Shown here: piece by piece, positions 20,377 to 32,417 of the stretch
Numbering within the stretch: the first letter of the stretch is position 1
Layout of the letters: the number at the start of each line of letters is the position of its first letter
NCBI RefSeq assembly: GCF_000238315.3
Contig: NZ_CP011924.1
Span: forward strand, 579,501-643,500
Direction of reading: 5' to 3'
Source: Pseudoalteromonas piscicida
Lineage (GTDB): Bacteria > Pseudomonadota > Gammaproteobacteria > Enterobacterales > Alteromonadaceae
Length of the DNA stretch: 64,000 bases
Position numbers and translations under genes: made by a program
Notes under the pieces: model-generated
The model's input: only the letters and a program-made list of their open reading frames with translations
Databases searched by the model: none
Told to the model about the DNA's origin: nothing

Positions 20377-21660
20377 TTATGCCGCACTTTGCTTATTTTT
20401 GTTCTTCTTGAACAATTCTCTAAAGATAGGATAAATATCTTCTACGCCTCGAATGTGCTGCATAGCAAAGTTGTCAAATGAGTTGGCTACTCCTTGATAC
20501 TCCCGCCACAGACTTTGGTGTGCACGGGTCGTTATCTCTATATACGCATAGTAGCGGACAATTTTAAGTAGTTTGTTAGAAAGTATCTGGGTGCATTGTG
20601 GAGAATCATCTGCCCAGTTATCGCCGTCAGAGGCTTGTGCGGCGTAAATATTCCAATCGCCTTGGGCATAACGCTCTTGAATGATTTCATCCATTAATTT
20701 CAGTGCACTTGAGACAATTGTGCCACCCGTCTCTTGGGAGTAGAAAAACTCTTGCTCGTCTACTTCTTTTGCTTGGGTATGGTGGCGGATATAGACTACC
20801 TCAATATCTTTATAAGTACGGGTCAAGAACTGATAGAGCAAAATATAAAAACGTTTTGCCATGTCTTTTGTAGCTTGATCCATTGAGCCAGACACATCCA
20901 TCAAGCAAAACATAACAGCTTTGCTGGTGGGGTGCGGACGCCTGTCGTAATTACGAAAGCGTAAGTCGTAATTGTCGATGAAAGGCACTGCGGCTATTTG
21001 CTCTTTTAGCACTTGGATCCGCAGCTCTATATCATTGATTTTCTGTTGAGGAGGAACCGGTTCAGCAAGCATACTCGCCAGTTCTTCCTCTAATTCCCTT
21101 AACTCTCGGCGTTTACTTGAGGTCATCGCAATACGGCGTGCCATTGAGCCTTTTAAACTGCGTACAATATCTAAGTTGCTAGGCATACCATCATTACAAA
21201 AGCCAGCTCGATGCGTTTTCATTTGCATTAATTTATCTAACTGGCTTTGTTGTAAGTTGGGTAACTCCAAGTCTTCAAACAATAGGTCTAAGTATTCATC
21301 TTTAGAAATAGAGAATACAAAGTCGTCTTGTCCTTCCCCTTGGTTACTTGCCTCGCCATCACCTGATCCACCACCTTGCCCAGAAGGAGGGCGCTGGATC
21401 CGATCGCCCGTTGAAAATTGGTCGTTACCTGGGTGAATGAGCTCTCTGTCCCCCCCTTTTCCTTGATGGAAAGTGGGCTCGCTGATATCTCGTTGTGGGA
21501 TAGAAATGCTTTCGCCACTGGAGATATCAGTCACACTACGTTTGTTGATGGCCTCTGAAACCGCTTTCTTTATCTGCTTCTTGTAGCGGCGGATAAAGCG
21601 TTGGCGGTTCAGAGTGCTCTTATTTTTGCCGTTAAGACGGCGGTCAATAAAATGCGCCAT
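20377..21660 (-). CDS. yeaH: DUF444 protein YeaH (von Willebrand A-like)
   Basis: 427 residues. A basic N-terminus ([15 protein letters not shown]), a Gly-rich acidic linker (about 90-112), a coiled region, and a von Willebrand A domain with MIDAS motif DVSGSMD at 255-261 and later SDGDNW. MIDAS domains bind divalent metal and partners, so it probably bridges the YeaG kinase and SpoVR. It sits between prkA (25-bp gap) and spoVR (18-bp gap). Confidence 0.95.
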   Translation of the reverse strand: MAHFIDRRLNGKNKSTLNRQRFIRRYKKQIKKAVSEAINKRSVTDISSGESISIPQRDISEPTFHQGKGGDRELIHPGNDQFSTGDRIQRPPSGQGGGSGDGEASNQGEGQDDFVFSISKDEYLDLLFEDLELPNLQQSQLDKLMQMKTHRAGFCNDGMPSNLDIVRSLKGSMARRIAMTSSKRRELRELEEELASMLAEPVPPQQKINDIELRIQVLKEQIAAVPFIDNYDLRFRNYDRRPHPTSKAVMFCLMDVSGSMDQATKDMAKRFYILLYQFLTRTYKDIEVVYIRHHTQAKEVDEQEFFYSQETGGTIVSSALKLMDEIIQERYAQGDWNIYAAQASDGDNWADDSPQCTQILSNKLLKIVRYYAYIEITTRAHQSLWREYQGVANSFDNFAMQHIRGVEDIYPIFRELFKKNKNKQSAA

Positions 21661-21685
21661 ATAACACCCTCTTCATACTAACAAG

Positions 21686-23608
21686 TTACTGTGACTTTCT
21701 AACTCTTAAATACCATTCTGAAAGTAGGCGAACTTGTTTTTGGGTATAGCCTTTATCAACCATACGATTGACAAAGTCCTCGTGCTTCTTCTGATCTTCG
21801 GCAGAGGTTTTTGCATTAAATGAAATTACAGGGAGTAAGTCTTCGGTATTAGAGAACATTTTCTTCTCGATAACAGTTCTTAGTTTTTCGTAGCTGGTCC
21901 ATACTGGATTGTCACCATTGTGATGGGCTCTTGCTCTTAAAACAAAGTTGACTATCTCGTTACGGAAATCTTTAGGATTGGAAATACCGGCTGGCTTTTC
22001 AATCTTTTCCAGCTCGCCGTTAAGCGCGGCTCTATCAAACAGTTGACCTGTATCTGGGTCACGATATTCCTGATCTTGGATCCAAAAGTCTGCATAGGTA
22101 ACATAGCGGTCAAAAATATTTTGGCCGTACTCAGAGTACGACTCAAGGTAAGCTGTTTGTAGTTCTTTACCGATAAATTCGACATATTGTGGGATTAGAT
22201 ACCCTTTTAGATGGCTTAGGTAGCGCTCTTGTATTTCAGCGTTAAATTGTTCGCGCTCAATTTGCTGCTCAAGTACATAGAACAAATGAACAGGGTTTGC
22301 TGCGACTTCACTATGGTCAAAGTTAAACACACGAGAGAGGATCTTAAAGGCAAAGCGAGTTGAAAGGCCGTTCATGCCTTCGTCAACGCCTGCATAATCT
22401 CTGTATTCTTGATAGGATTTAGCTTTTGGATCTGTGTCTTTTAAGCTTTCACCATCGTAAACCCGCATTTTTGAATAGATACTGGAGTTCTCTGGTTCTT
22501 TAATTCGAGACAGTGCTGAAAACTTCGCTAAAGTTTCTAAAGTGCCAGGCGCACAGGGGGCTTCCCTGAGTTCACTATTTTCAATAAGCTTCTCGTAAAT
22601 TTTGACCTCTTCAGACACGCGTAAACAATAAGGCACTTTGACGATGTAAACACGGTCTAAAAATGCCTCGTTGTTTTTATTGTTCTTAAAGGTTTGCCAT
22701 TCAGACTCGTTAGAGTGAGCGAGTATTAGGCCGCTAAATGGTAGGGCGGAAATACCCTCGGTACCATTGTAGTTGCCTTCTTGGGTTGCAGTTAGCAGCG
22801 GGTGTAGCACCTTAATGGGTGCTTTAAACATCTCGACAAATTCCATCAAACCTTGGTTCGCAAGACATAGCGCGCCAGAATACGCATAAGCATCAGGGTC
22901 ATTTTGAGCGAAATGCTCAAGTTTACGAATATCAACTTTACCCACCAGCGCTGAGATATCTTGGTTGTTCTCATCCCCTGGCTCTGTTTTCGCGATAGCA
23001 ATTTGATCAAGAATGGAAGGGTAACGTTTTACGACCTTAAATTGTGTAATATCTCCATTGTACTCATGTAAGCGTTTAGTTGCCCATGGAGACATTATTG
23101 TTTTAATATAGCGCCCAGGAATGCCGTACTCTTTTTCAAGTAGGTCGGCATCTTCTTGTGGGCTAAACAAGCAAAGCGGGTGGTCATTAACGGGTGAGCC
23201 TTTTAAAGAATAAACCGGCACCTTTTGCATCAAATACTTGAGCTTTTCTGCGATAGACGATTTACCACCACCAACCGGGCCGAGTAAATAGAGCACTTGT
23301 TTGCACTCTTCAAGCCCCTGTGCGGCATGTTTGAGATACGATACTATTTGTTCAATGGCATCCTCCATACCGTAAAACTCATTGAAGGCAGGGTATCGAG
23401 CTATTACTCTATTCGAAAACAGCCGACTAAGTCTGGCATCTTTCGACGTATCGATCATTTCTGGTTCGCCTATTGCCATCAGAAGTCGCTCAGGTGCGCT
23501 GGCATAGGCTGATTTGTCATTTTTACAAATTTCAAGAAATTCCGCGATGGTGTACTCTTCTTCTTGCGCGGCTTCATATCTGGCCTGATAATGTTCAAAT
23601 ATTGTCAT
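21686..23608 (-). CDS. yeaG: PrkA/YeaG serine protein kinase (AAA+)
   Basis: 640 residues from ATG 23608, behind a strong GGAGGT; the longer frame to 23620 overlaps that site. An AAA+ core with Walker A GPVGGGKS at 110-117, then a C-terminal kinase-like domain (PrkA C-terminal). Family members act in nitrogen and carbon starvation and stationary-phase adaptation in enterics. It is the first gene of the trio with yeaH and spoVR. In E. coli the promoter is known to use sigma-54 and sigma-S; I see no clear -24/-12 sigma-54 site in the 180 bp upstream here. Confidence 0.96.
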   Translation of the reverse strand: MTIFEHYQARYEAAQEEEYTIAEFLEICKNDKSAYASAPERLLMAIGEPEMIDTSKDARLSRLFSNRVIARYPAFNEFYGMEDAIEQIVSYLKHAAQGLEECKQVLYLLGPVGGGKSSIAEKLKYLMQKVPVYSLKGSPVNDHPLCLFSPQEDADLLEKEYGIPGRYIKTIMSPWATKRLHEYNGDITQFKVVKRYPSILDQIAIAKTEPGDENNQDISALVGKVDIRKLEHFAQNDPDAYAYSGALCLANQGLMEFVEMFKAPIKVLHPLLTATQEGNYNGTEGISALPFSGLILAHSNESEWQTFKNNKNNEAFLDRVYIVKVPYCLRVSEEVKIYEKLIENSELREAPCAPGTLETLAKFSALSRIKEPENSSIYSKMRVYDGESLKDTDPKAKSYQEYRDYAGVDEGMNGLSTRFAFKILSRVFNFDHSEVAANPVHLFYVLEQQIEREQFNAEIQERYLSHLKGYLIPQYVEFIGKELQTAYLESYSEYGQNIFDRYVTYADFWIQDQEYRDPDTGQLFDRAALNGELEKIEKPAGISNPKDFRNEIVNFVLRARAHHNGDNPVWTSYEKLRTVIEKKMFSNTEDLLPVISFNAKTSAEDQKKHEDFVNRMVDKGYTQKQVRLLSEWYLRVRKSQ

Positions 23609-23743
23609 AACGACCTCCAATAAGCTACTTGGTGTGGTTTGCGGATCACAGATTTGGAAAGGTTACTTAAAGCTTAGTCGTGATATGAAGAATACCCAAA
23701 AAAAACTAGATTTTTTATGTATTAATGTTGAGTTACAGGCATG

Positions 23744-23766
23744 AAAAAAGGGCGCTTGTGCGCCCC
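23744..23766 (-). terminator. Rho-independent terminator of sodB
   Basis: On the minus strand GGGGCGCACAAGCGCCC is followed by TTTTTT: stem GGGCGC/GCGCCC, ACAA loop. It ends the sodB transcript. Confidence 0.9.
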
Positions 23767-23794
23767 ATTGTTGCATCAATACTGATAGTTGATG

Positions 23795-24376
23795 TTAAGC
23801 TAGGTTGCTGTTAGCGAAATCCCAGTTAACAAGTGCCCAGAAACCTTTAAGGTAATCAGGACGAACATTACGGTAATCGATGTAGTAAGCGTGTTCCCAC
23901 AGGTCAACTGTGATGATAGGGGTAACACCTTCTTCAGTCAGCGGAGTCGCTGCATTTGAAGTGTTAACGATATCTAGAGAGCCGTCAGCTAGTTGTACTA
24001 ACCAAGTCCAGCTTGAACCAAAGTTGTTAACTGCTTTGTCGTTGAAAGCTTCTTGGAATGCTGCGAATGAGCCCCATTTTGCATTAATTAGTTCAGCAAC
24101 TTTACCTGTTGGTTCGCCACCTGCATTTGGCGCAAGGCTGTGCCAGTAGAAAGTGTGGTTCCAGATTTGAGCAGCATTGTTGAAAACACCACCTTCAGAG
24201 CTACATACGATCTCTTCTAGTGATTTACCTTCAAAGTCAGTACCTTCGATAAGACCGTTAAGCTTTACAACGTATGTGTTGTGGTGCTTACCGTGGTGGA
24301 ATTCTAGCGTCTCTTGAGAAACGTGCGGCTCAAGAGCATTTAGTGCATAAGGTAGTGACGGTAGTTCAAATGCCAT
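23795..24376 (-). CDS. sodB: Iron superoxide dismutase
   Basis: 193 residues from ATG 24376 (GGAGAT upstream). Metal ligands His27, His74, Asp158 (DLWEHAYY) and His162 are all present. Gln70 in [14 protein letters not shown] is the iron-type second-sphere residue, so Fe rather than Mn is likely. It removes superoxide in the cytoplasm, with no signal peptide. An open frame continues 19 codons upstream but lacks a site. Single gene with its own terminator. Confidence 0.97.
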   Translation of the reverse strand: MAFELPSLPYALNALEPHVSQETLEFHHGKHHNTYVVKLNGLIEGTDFEGKSLEEIVCSSEGGVFNNAAQIWNHTFYWHSLAPNAGGEPTGKVAELINAKWGSFAAFQEAFNDKAVNNFGSSWTWLVQLADGSLDIVNTSNAATPLTEEGVTPIITVDLWEHAYYIDYRNVRPDYLKGFWALVNWDFANSNLA

Positions 24377-24762
24377 ATTAATCTCCATTTTTTGGTTGAT
24401 TTGCCAATAACACGTACGAAAGGTAGCTAACATCAGCCCACTTTTCTATACCATTGGCCTATATAGTGATACTATAATTCCTGACTATTTTACTCAAGTT
24501 TTGGCAAACAGCAATGCGTGCCAGTGACTTAATGACTTATAATACACATTCTTTGTGAACATATGCCGAATAGCAGTCAAAGTGTAGAACATCATGACAG
24601 GCGGTCATGCTTATTTTAGCCATGTATCCCGAGATTCTATCGCTGCTTAAAGCTTGGCATTATGAATGCAACAGGTGTTGTTAAAGTGAGTAGCAAGCTA
24701 AAACGCCGATGCTAAACTAGATATTGATAAGCATTGGACGAAACGTCATTTTGAGGTAACTA
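24377..24762. other. Intergenic region between divergent sodB and grxD
   Basis: 386 bp holding both divergent promoters. An inverted repeat CATGAC-AGGCG-GTCATG (24593-24609) is the only clear symmetric element and could be an operator. No RNA gene or ORF is convincing. Confidence 0.45.
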
Positions 24763-25107
24763 ATGGAAACTATTGACAAGATTAAACAGCAGATCGAAGA
24801 AAATCCAATCATCTTATATATGAAAGGGTCGCCAAAACTCCCTAACTGTGGTTTCTCTTCGCAGGCATCTCAGGCTTTGATGGCGTGTGGTGAGCAGTTT
24901 GCTTATGTTGACATTTTATTAAATCCAGACATTCGTGCTGAACTACCGCATTATGCGAACTGGCCAACTTTCCCTCAGCTTTGGGTAGAAGGTGAGTTAA
25001 TCGGTGGTTGTGACATTATCATTGAGATGTTCCAAAAAGGTGAGCTTCAACCTCTTATTGCTGAAACAGCAGCTAAATATAAGAAAGACGAAGCAGCAGC
25101 GGAATAA
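24763..25107 (+). CDS. grxD: Monothiol glutaredoxin Grx4
   Basis: 114 residues. CGFS active site (Cys29 in KLPNCGFSSQA), WPTFPQLWVEGELIGGCDI with the cis-Pro and glutathione-binding elements. CGFS glutaredoxins bind a [2Fe-2S] cluster with glutathione and hand it to iron-sulphur proteins, usually together with BolA. GAGGTAACTA precedes the ATG at suitable spacing. A strong terminator follows, so it is a single gene; it lies next to sodB as in several gammaproteobacteria. Confidence 0.96.
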   Translation: METIDKIKQQIEENPIILYMKGSPKLPNCGFSSQASQALMACGEQFAYVDILLNPDIRAELPHYANWPTFPQLWVEGELIGGCDIIIEMFQKGELQPLIAETAAKYKKDEAAAE

Positions 25108-25118
25108 GCTAACCGCTT

Positions 25119-25150
25119 ATGGCAGAGTCGATACTCTGCCATGCTTTATT
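25119..25150 (+). terminator. Rho-independent terminator after grxD
   Basis: Perfect 10-bp stem ATGGCAGAGT/ACTCTGCCAT with CGAT loop (25119-25142), then GCTTTATTTTTT. Confidence 0.9.
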
Positions 25151-25719
25151 TTTTAAAAATCTTCTAATATCTTCCTACCTACTTTTCTTAGCAAGTCTTT
25201 TTGTCTGATGTTTGGTTGAAAACCAGAAGTTCATTGAATTTAAGGTATCGACACTTTCATTAACGCTATTCGCGTTTATCTAACTTAGAGCTACTCGCTT
25301 ATTTTTATCAACTCAAGTTGACGTTAGCGTCAAGCTAAAAACGCTCTCTGTTTTGCATACCTATATAAACAGTGTAATCGAACGTGCTTCGATATTGAGT
25401 TCTATAAAATCCAAAAAGTGAATAATTATTCATTTTTACCTTGGTTTACGTTTACGTAAACGTTTGTTTTTGGTTGTGTCTCGTTGCATTTTTATTGGTG
25501 TGATACCGGTGTCATTTTGCAAATTTATATTCACTATTTTCAAAGTGGCAAATTTATTACGATTTTGGCTAACTTGTCTTACCAATGAGAAATATTCAAG
25601 TTTATGAATATGTATTCATATTTGTGTTGACTCTACTTTCAATCAAGGCTAATTTTGAATATCTGCCAGCATTTCGTCGTACCGTCATGGGCTGGCCGTT
25701 GTAGCAAGGGGAGGAGTCT
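25151..25719 (+). promoter_or_regulatory. gltB upstream control region
   Basis: About 570 bp without a gene. Three palindromes stand out. (1) TGAATAATTATTCA at 25419-25432 matches the ArgR box core TGAAT-W4-ATTCA exactly. (2) ACGTTTACGTAAACGT at 25448-25463 is a perfect 16-bp palindrome of unknown owner. (3) TGAATATGTATTCA at 25605-25618 is an ArgR box with one G in the W4 centre, preceded at about one or two helical turns by a half site ATATTCA (25592-25598). TTGACT at 25627-25632 could be a -35 element. In E. coli gltBD is controlled by Lrp, IHF, Crp and ArgR. Confidence 0.6.
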
Positions 25720-28305
25720 ATGTTATACGACTCAAAATTAGAAAAAGATAACTGTGGATTTGGCTTGATTGCGCATGTAAGCGGTCAGCCGAGTCACAAA
25801 CTGATCCGTACAGCAATCACAGGTTTGGACCGCATGCAGCACCGAGGTGGTATTTCTGCAGATGGTAAAACCGGTGATGGTTGCGGTCTGTTATTACAAA
25901 AGCCGGATAGTTTTTTCCGCGCCGTCGCAGCTGAAAACGATTGGCATGTAGGCAAAAACTATGCGGTAGGTATGCTATTTTTAAATCAGGACTATGAGCT
26001 TGCAGCTGCGGCTGAAAAAGTGATCAGTGAAGAATTAGAAAAAGAAACACTGACGCTCATAGGTTGGCGTGAAGTACCCACCGATCCATCTATGCTTGGT
26101 CCTATTGCTAAAGCACAATTACCGCAGTTTAAACAGGTTTTTGTCGGTGCTCCAGAAGGGTGGCGTCCTAAAGATTTAGAGCGTCGTCTATATATAGCAA
26201 GACGACGCATAGAAAAGCGTTTAGAACAAGATGAGCAGTTTTATATTTGTAGTTTGTCCGGTTTAGTGACTATCTACAAAGGCTTAATGATGCCGGCGGA
26301 TCTACCGAATTTTTATACGGATCTTGCTGATATGCGGATGACCAGTGCGATTTGCGTATTCCATCAACGCTTTTCAACCAATACACAGCCTCGATGGCCG
26401 TTGGCGCAACCATTCCGCTATTTAGCTCACAATGGTGAGATCAATACCATTGAAGGTAACCGTCAGTGGGCGAGGGCACGTGCTTACAAGTTCGCGTCAC
26501 CTTTATTACCAGATTTGCAAAATGCGGCACCGTTTGTCAATGAAACGGGTTCTGATTCGTCTAGTTTAGATAACATGCTAGAGCTATTTTTAGCTGGTGG
26601 CATGGACTTATTCCGTGCTATGCGTATGTTAGTACCACCTGCATGGCAGAAAAATCGCGCTATGGATGAAGACTTACGCGCATTCTATGACTTTAACTCC
26701 ATGCATATGGAACCGTGGGATGGACCAGCTGGCATCGTAATGTCTGATGGGCGCTTTGCTGCCTGTAATTTGGACCGTAACGGTCTTCGTCCTGCCCGTT
26801 ATGTGATCACACAAGACGGCTTTATTACGCTTGCCTCGGAAGTGGGCATTTGGGATTACGCGCCAGATGAAGTTATTGAAAAAGGTCGCGTGGGTCCAGG
26901 TGAATTACTGGTGGTTGATACTTTACATGGCAAGATTTGGCAGTCCGATGAAATCGATCAAGATTTGAAATCCAGACATCCATACAAAACTTGGCTTGAG
27001 CAAAACGTTAAGCGTTTAACGCCATTTGAAGCACTAGATGAAAAAGCGGCTGGCAAGCGCGATCTTGACGATGAAACCTTGTTGACCTATCAGAAGCAGT
27101 TTGGTTATACCAACGAAGAGCTCGACCAAGTTATTCGCGTGATGGGTGAAAATGGCCAAGAAGCAACTGGTTCAATGGGTGACGATACGCCATTTGCAGT
27201 GCTATCTGAAGGACACCGCTCGATATTTGACTACTTCCGCCAGAAGTTTGCTCAGGTCACTAACCCGCCAATCGATCCGTTACGGGAAAATCATGTAATG
27301 TCACTGGCGACTTGTATTGGTCGCGAGCAAAACGTTTTTAACGAAACCACAGGTCATGCTAAACGTTTGCAGTTTGCCTCGCCGGTACTGACTTATTCTG
27401 ATATGCAGCAGCTATTAACCGCCGATGATGACCATTACTGTGCGTGTAAAATTTCATTGATTTACGAGATTGAAGAGTCTTTGCAAGATGCAATCAAGCG
27501 TATTTGTGATGAGGCTGTTGCAAAAGCAGGCTCCGGGTGCGTGATGTTAGTGCTCAGTGACCGAGAAATTGCTGCAGGCAAGCAAGTTATCCCAGCGGCG
27601 ATGGCCGTGGGGGCGGTACAAAGGCGACTGGTGGATGGCAACCTGCGTTGCGATACCAATATTTTGGTTGAAACAGGTAGCGTAAGAGATCCGCACCAGT
27701 TTGCTGTTATGTTAGGTTTTGGCGCAACAGCGATTTATCCTTATCTAGCCTACGAAACCCTTGTGGCAATGTGTGATAAGAAGATCATTAAAAAGTCTTA
27801 CCGCGAGGTGACTCTGTCTTATCGCGGCGCGATTAACAAAGGTTTATACAAGATCATGTCGAAGATGGGGATCAGCACCATTGCTTCCTATCGTTGTTCG
27901 ATGTTATTTGAAGCCGTCGGTTTATCCGATGAGGTGGTTGAATTGTGCTTCAAAGGAGTTGCAAACCGTATTAAAGGTGCGTGTTTTGACGACTTTGCCT
28001 TGGAGCAACAACAACTCAATAAATTGGCATTTAGCAAGCGTAAACTGCTATCACACGGTGGATTATTAAAGTATGTGCATGGTGGTGAATACCATGCCTA
28101 TAACCCAGATGTCGTGCAAACTTTGCAGACCGCAGTTCGTTCGGGTAACTATCAAGACTACGTTAAATATGCGGAGCTGGTAAATAACCGTCCAATTACC
28201 AATCTGCGAGACATGCTTAAGCTTAATACGGCGCAACAAGCAATCGACATCAACGATGTTGAGCCTGCGACTGAGCTATACAAACGTTTGACTCAGCCGC
28301 GATGA
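25720..28305 (+). CDS. gltB: Glutamate synthase large subunit, N-terminal part (gltB interrupted by frameshift)
   Basis: 861 residues covering the class II glutaminase domain and central domain. Cys12 in [12 protein letters not shown] is the glutaminase nucleophile after propeptide removal. [22 protein letters not shown] and [11 protein letters not shown] are conserved glutaminase motifs. The frame ends as KRLTQPR-stop; normal GltB would continue [19 protein letters not shown]. That continuation is present in the next frame if one T is added to the TTT at 28287-28289. Together with the next entry the length is about 1,486 residues, the usual GltB size. GGGGAGGAG precedes the ATG. Confidence 0.93.
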   Translation: MLYDSKLEKDNCGFGLIAHVSGQPSHKLIRTAITGLDRMQHRGGISADGKTGDGCGLLLQKPDSFFRAVAAENDWHVGKNYAVGMLFLNQDYELAAAAEKVISEELEKETLTLIGWREVPTDPSMLGPIAKAQLPQFKQVFVGAPEGWRPKDLERRLYIARRRIEKRLEQDEQFYICSLSGLVTIYKGLMMPADLPNFYTDLADMRMTSAICVFHQRFSTNTQPRWPLAQPFRYLAHNGEINTIEGNRQWARARAYKFASPLLPDLQNAAPFVNETGSDSSSLDNMLELFLAGGMDLFRAMRMLVPPAWQKNRAMDEDLRAFYDFNSMHMEPWDGPAGIVMSDGRFAACNLDRNGLRPARYVITQDGFITLASEVGIWDYAPDEVIEKGRVGPGELLVVDTLHGKIWQSDEIDQDLKSRHPYKTWLEQNVKRLTPFEALDEKAAGKRDLDDETLLTYQKQFGYTNEELDQVIRVMGENGQEATGSMGDDTPFAVLSEGHRSIFDYFRQKFAQVTNPPIDPLRENHVMSLATCIGREQNVFNETTGHAKRLQFASPVLTYSDMQQLLTADDDHYCACKISLIYEIEESLQDAIKRICDEAVAKAGSGCVMLVLSDREIAAGKQVIPAAMAVGAVQRRLVDGNLRCDTNILVETGSVRDPHQFAVMLGFGATAIYPYLAYETLVAMCDKKIIKKSYREVTLSYRGAINKGLYKIMSKMGISTIASYRCSMLFEAVGLSDEVVELCFKGVANRIKGACFDDFALEQQQLNKLAFSKRKLLSHGGLLKYVHGGEYHAYNPDVVQTLQTAVRSGNYQDYVKYAELVNNRPITNLRDMLKLNTAQQAIDINDVEPATELYKRLTQPR

Positions 28306-30176
28306 GTATCGGGGCTTTATCACCGGAGGCACATGAAGCGTTAGCAATTGCGATGAATCGCCTCGGCGGTTGCTCTAACTCTGGTGAGGGTGGTGAGGAT
28401 AAGCTACGTTTTGGTACAGAAAAGAATTCGCGTATTAAGCAAGTTGCTTCTGGCCGATTCGGTGTGACACCACATTATTTGCGTTCAGCTGACGTTATTC
28501 AAATCAAAGTTGCGCAAGGGGCAAAGCCGGGCGAGGGTGGTCAGCTGCCGGGTGAAAAAGTCACCCCTTATATCGCGAAGTTACGCTATTCGGTTCCTGG
28601 TGTTACTTTGATTTCGCCGCCGCCGCATCACGATATTTATTCGATTGAAGACTTAGCTCAGCTTATTTTTGACCTCAAACAGGTCAACCCTGAAGCGATG
28701 ATCTCGGTCAAGCTGGTTTCAGAACCCGGTGTCGGCACGATTGCGACTGGTGTTGCTAAAGCGTATGCCGATCTCATTACCATTGCCGGTTATGACGGTG
28801 GTACAGGGGCGAGTCCGCTGACATCGGTAAAATATGCAGGTAGTCCGTGGGAGCTTGGCCTTGCTGAAACGCAACAGGCGCTGGTTGAAAATGGTCTACG
28901 CCACCGCATTAGGTTGCAAACAGATGGCGGCTTAAAAACAGGATTAGATATTATTAAAGCTGCAATTTTGGGTGCTGAGAGCTTTGGCTTTGGCACAGGC
29001 CCTATGGTTGCGCTTGGCTGTAAATACCTGCGGATCTGTCACCTTAATAACTGTGCAACCGGTGTTGCGACACAAGACGATACGCTGCGTCAAAAGCATT
29101 ATCACGGACTGCCAGAAATGGCGATGAACTACTTTAAGTTTATTGCGCAAGAGGCTCGTGAACTGATGGCGGCTTTGGGAGTCACAAAACTCACCGATTT
29201 GATTGGGAGAACGGATTTACTTGAAGCCATTGAAGGTAATACTGCGAAGCAGAAAAAGCTCGACTTAAGTCCGCTTCTAGCGAAGCCGAACAATCCGTCA
29301 AATGAAGCGCTGTACTGCACGCATACTAATCCGTCACATTACAGTGGTGCGTTGAACGAAAGCTTACTAGCAAAAGCGAAGACAGCAATCGACGAAATGA
29401 CAGGTATCTCGTTGGTGAGTCGTATTTCCAATACGGATCGCTCTATCGGTGCAATGTTGTCTGGTTATATCGCCAGCAAGCATGGTAACCAAGGTATGGC
29501 AGCGGATCCAATCGCACTTGAGTTACATGGTACAGCAGGGCAATCGTTTGGGGTTTGGAACGCCGGTGGCCTTGAAATGACATTAGTCGGTGATGCTAAC
29601 GATTACGTTGGTAAAGGGATGGCTGGTGGAAAGCTAGTCGTGCGTCCTCCTGTCGGCTCAAGCTTTGCCTCTCATCAGGCGGCTATCATTGGTAACACCT
29701 GTTTATATGGCGCGACTGGCGGCAAATTGTTTGCTGCAGGCCGAGCAGGCGAGCGCTTTGCTGTGCGTAACTCGGGTGTACAAGCGGTTGTTGAAGGGCT
29801 TGGTGATAATGGTTGCGAATACATGATGGGAGGCGTGGTGTGTGTGCTTGGTCAAGTTGGCGTTAACTTTGGCGCAGGCATGACCGGTGGTTTTGCCTAT
29901 GTACTTGATGAAGAAAGTGATTTTGATAAGCGGATCAACCCTGAGTTGGTCGAGCTGGTAGACCTCAAAGCGCTGGCATCGCACCAAGAGCATCTACGCG
30001 GTTTGATTGCAGAGCATCTAGATTTAACGAGCTCAACTCGAGCTGAGCAGATCTTAGCTAACTTTGAGTTGTATTTGCCAATGTTTAAATTGGTAAAGCC
30101 AAAGTCGAGCGATTTAAACAGTTTACTTGGCCACCGAGCGCGTAGTAGCGCTGAGCTAAGAATTCAGGCGCAGTAG
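28302..30176 (+). CDS. gltB: Glutamate synthase large subunit, C-terminal part (FMN/3Fe-4S synthase and GXGXG domains)
   Basis: 624 residues starting exactly at the [14 protein letters not shown] of the synthase domain. It contains the FMN-binding barrel ([28 protein letters not shown]), the three Cys of the 3Fe-4S cluster (Cys240, 246, 251 in [16 protein letters not shown]), and the C-terminal GXGXG beta-helix ([13 protein letters not shown] region). The start overlaps the upstream stop as ATGA, so reinitiation could still produce it as a separate chain. The overlap is most simply a one-base deletion in gltB or a sequencing error. Confidence 0.93.
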   Translation: MSIGALSPEAHEALAIAMNRLGGCSNSGEGGEDKLRFGTEKNSRIKQVASGRFGVTPHYLRSADVIQIKVAQGAKPGEGGQLPGEKVTPYIAKLRYSVPGVTLISPPPHHDIYSIEDLAQLIFDLKQVNPEAMISVKLVSEPGVGTIATGVAKAYADLITIAGYDGGTGASPLTSVKYAGSPWELGLAETQQALVENGLRHRIRLQTDGGLKTGLDIIKAAILGAESFGFGTGPMVALGCKYLRICHLNNCATGVATQDDTLRQKHYHGLPEMAMNYFKFIAQEARELMAALGVTKLTDLIGRTDLLEAIEGNTAKQKKLDLSPLLAKPNNPSNEALYCTHTNPSHYSGALNESLLAKAKTAIDEMTGISLVSRISNTDRSIGAMLSGYIASKHGNQGMAADPIALELHGTAGQSFGVWNAGGLEMTLVGDANDYVGKGMAGGKLVVRPPVGSSFASHQAAIIGNTCLYGATGGKLFAAGRAGERFAVRNSGVQAVVEGLGDNGCEYMMGGVVCVLGQVGVNFGAGMTGGFAYVLDEESDFDKRINPELVELVDLKALASHQEHLRGLIAEHLDLTSSTRAEQILANFELYLPMFKLVKPKSSDLNSLLGHRARSSAELRIQAQ

Positions 30177-31601
<1,425 letters not shown>

Positions 31602-31617
31602 CGCTTTTGTCGTTCAC

Positions 31618-31655
31618 AAACCCCAACTACATTCGTTGTAGCTGGGGTTTTTTAT
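31618..31655 (+). terminator. Terminator of the gltBD operon
   Basis: AACCCCAACTACA / TGTAGCTGGGGTT stem (one A-C mismatch), small TTCG-type loop, followed by a T-run. Confidence 0.9.
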
Positions 31656-31699
31656 TTGAATTTTGCGTAGGGACTGTTTATCTTTTAAGTTTGTTTTTG

Positions 31700-31799
31700 C
31701 AGCAGTTTGATTGGTGTTTATACAAGGCAGAGTCTGCGTAGCATAGTTGTTCTATGTGAGTCAGGCGAGAACACAGTAGAAATGCCAATCAAGCGCTGC
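31700..31799. repeat. Hairpin-forming intergenic element (MITE-like)
   Basis: GCAGCAGTTTGATTGG at the left end pairs imperfectly with CCAATCAAGCGCTGC at the right end, about 100 bp apart. An inner stem CATAG-TTGTT-CTATG lies at the middle. A 79-codon frame (31707-31946) runs through it but has no family resemblance and no ribosome-binding site. The rest of the 31656-31993 interval shows nothing else I can name. I suspect a dispersed repeat but cannot verify copies elsewhere. Confidence 0.45.
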
Positions 31800-31993
31800 C
31801 CTTTGGGTTCACCTGAGTGTGCTTTGTTCATTGTTGCTCAACTTTTACCTAGATTACTAGGCGGCAAGTCGAGCGTCGCGACCAAAACGCACTCAGAAGA
31901 ACAAGAATCAAACAGCAAAGGTCAACAGACCCTTGTTAGCCGCTAACTTAATTTCACTCAACATATATTTGTCAATAGTATTAAGGAAAGATC

Positions 31994-32389
31994 ATGAATG
32001 AAACAATAAACTCAGGCGCTGATACGGTAACCGCAAAAATAGCGAGTGTAAACGATTGGCGTGCAGTGGTATTGCAGCAGATCAGAAGTCTGATCCTAAG
32101 TGTTGATGAAGATGTAGAAGAAGATATCAAATGGCGTAAGCCAAGCAACCCAACAGGTGTGCCCGTCTGGTCAAAAGCTGGCATGATCTGCACGGGCGAA
32201 GTTTACAAAGATAAGGTCAAACTTACTTTTGCATATGGCGCAAAGTTTGAAGATGAACACGAGTTATTCAATAGTGGCTTTGCTGGTAACACTAGACGGG
32301 CGATTGATATAAAACAGCAGGACACCATCAATGAAGCCCATTTTTGTTCATTGATCCGCGCAGCAATTCGGTATAACGCTGCGCGTTAA
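31994..32389 (+). CDS. DUF1801 (YdhG-like) protein
   Basis: 131 residues. It has the DUF1801 pattern: a helical N-terminus with VLQQIRSLILSVDEDVEEDIKWRKPSN, then PVWSKAGMICTGEVYKDKVKLTFAYGA, FNSGFAGNTRRAIDI. The fold resembles frataxin-like iron-binding domains, but function is not established. AAGGAAAG precedes the ATG. Convergent with recN. Confidence 0.85.
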   Translation: MNETINSGADTVTAKIASVNDWRAVVLQQIRSLILSVDEDVEEDIKWRKPSNPTGVPVWSKAGMICTGEVYKDKVKLTFAYGAKFEDEHELFNSGFAGNTRRAIDIKQQDTINEAHFCSLIRAAIRYNAAR

Positions 32390-32417
32390 TCAACAGGTGC
32401 AATCCGCCTGATAACGG

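Noticed and set aside
25720..30176. gltB as a natural two-subunit enzyme
   Set aside because: Sequence across the join restores normal GltB with one added base, so a natural split is less likely than an indel.
31707..31946. 79-codon plus-strand frame after gltD
   Set aside because: No ribosome-binding site, no family resemblance, and it runs through a hairpin-forming element; treated as non-coding.
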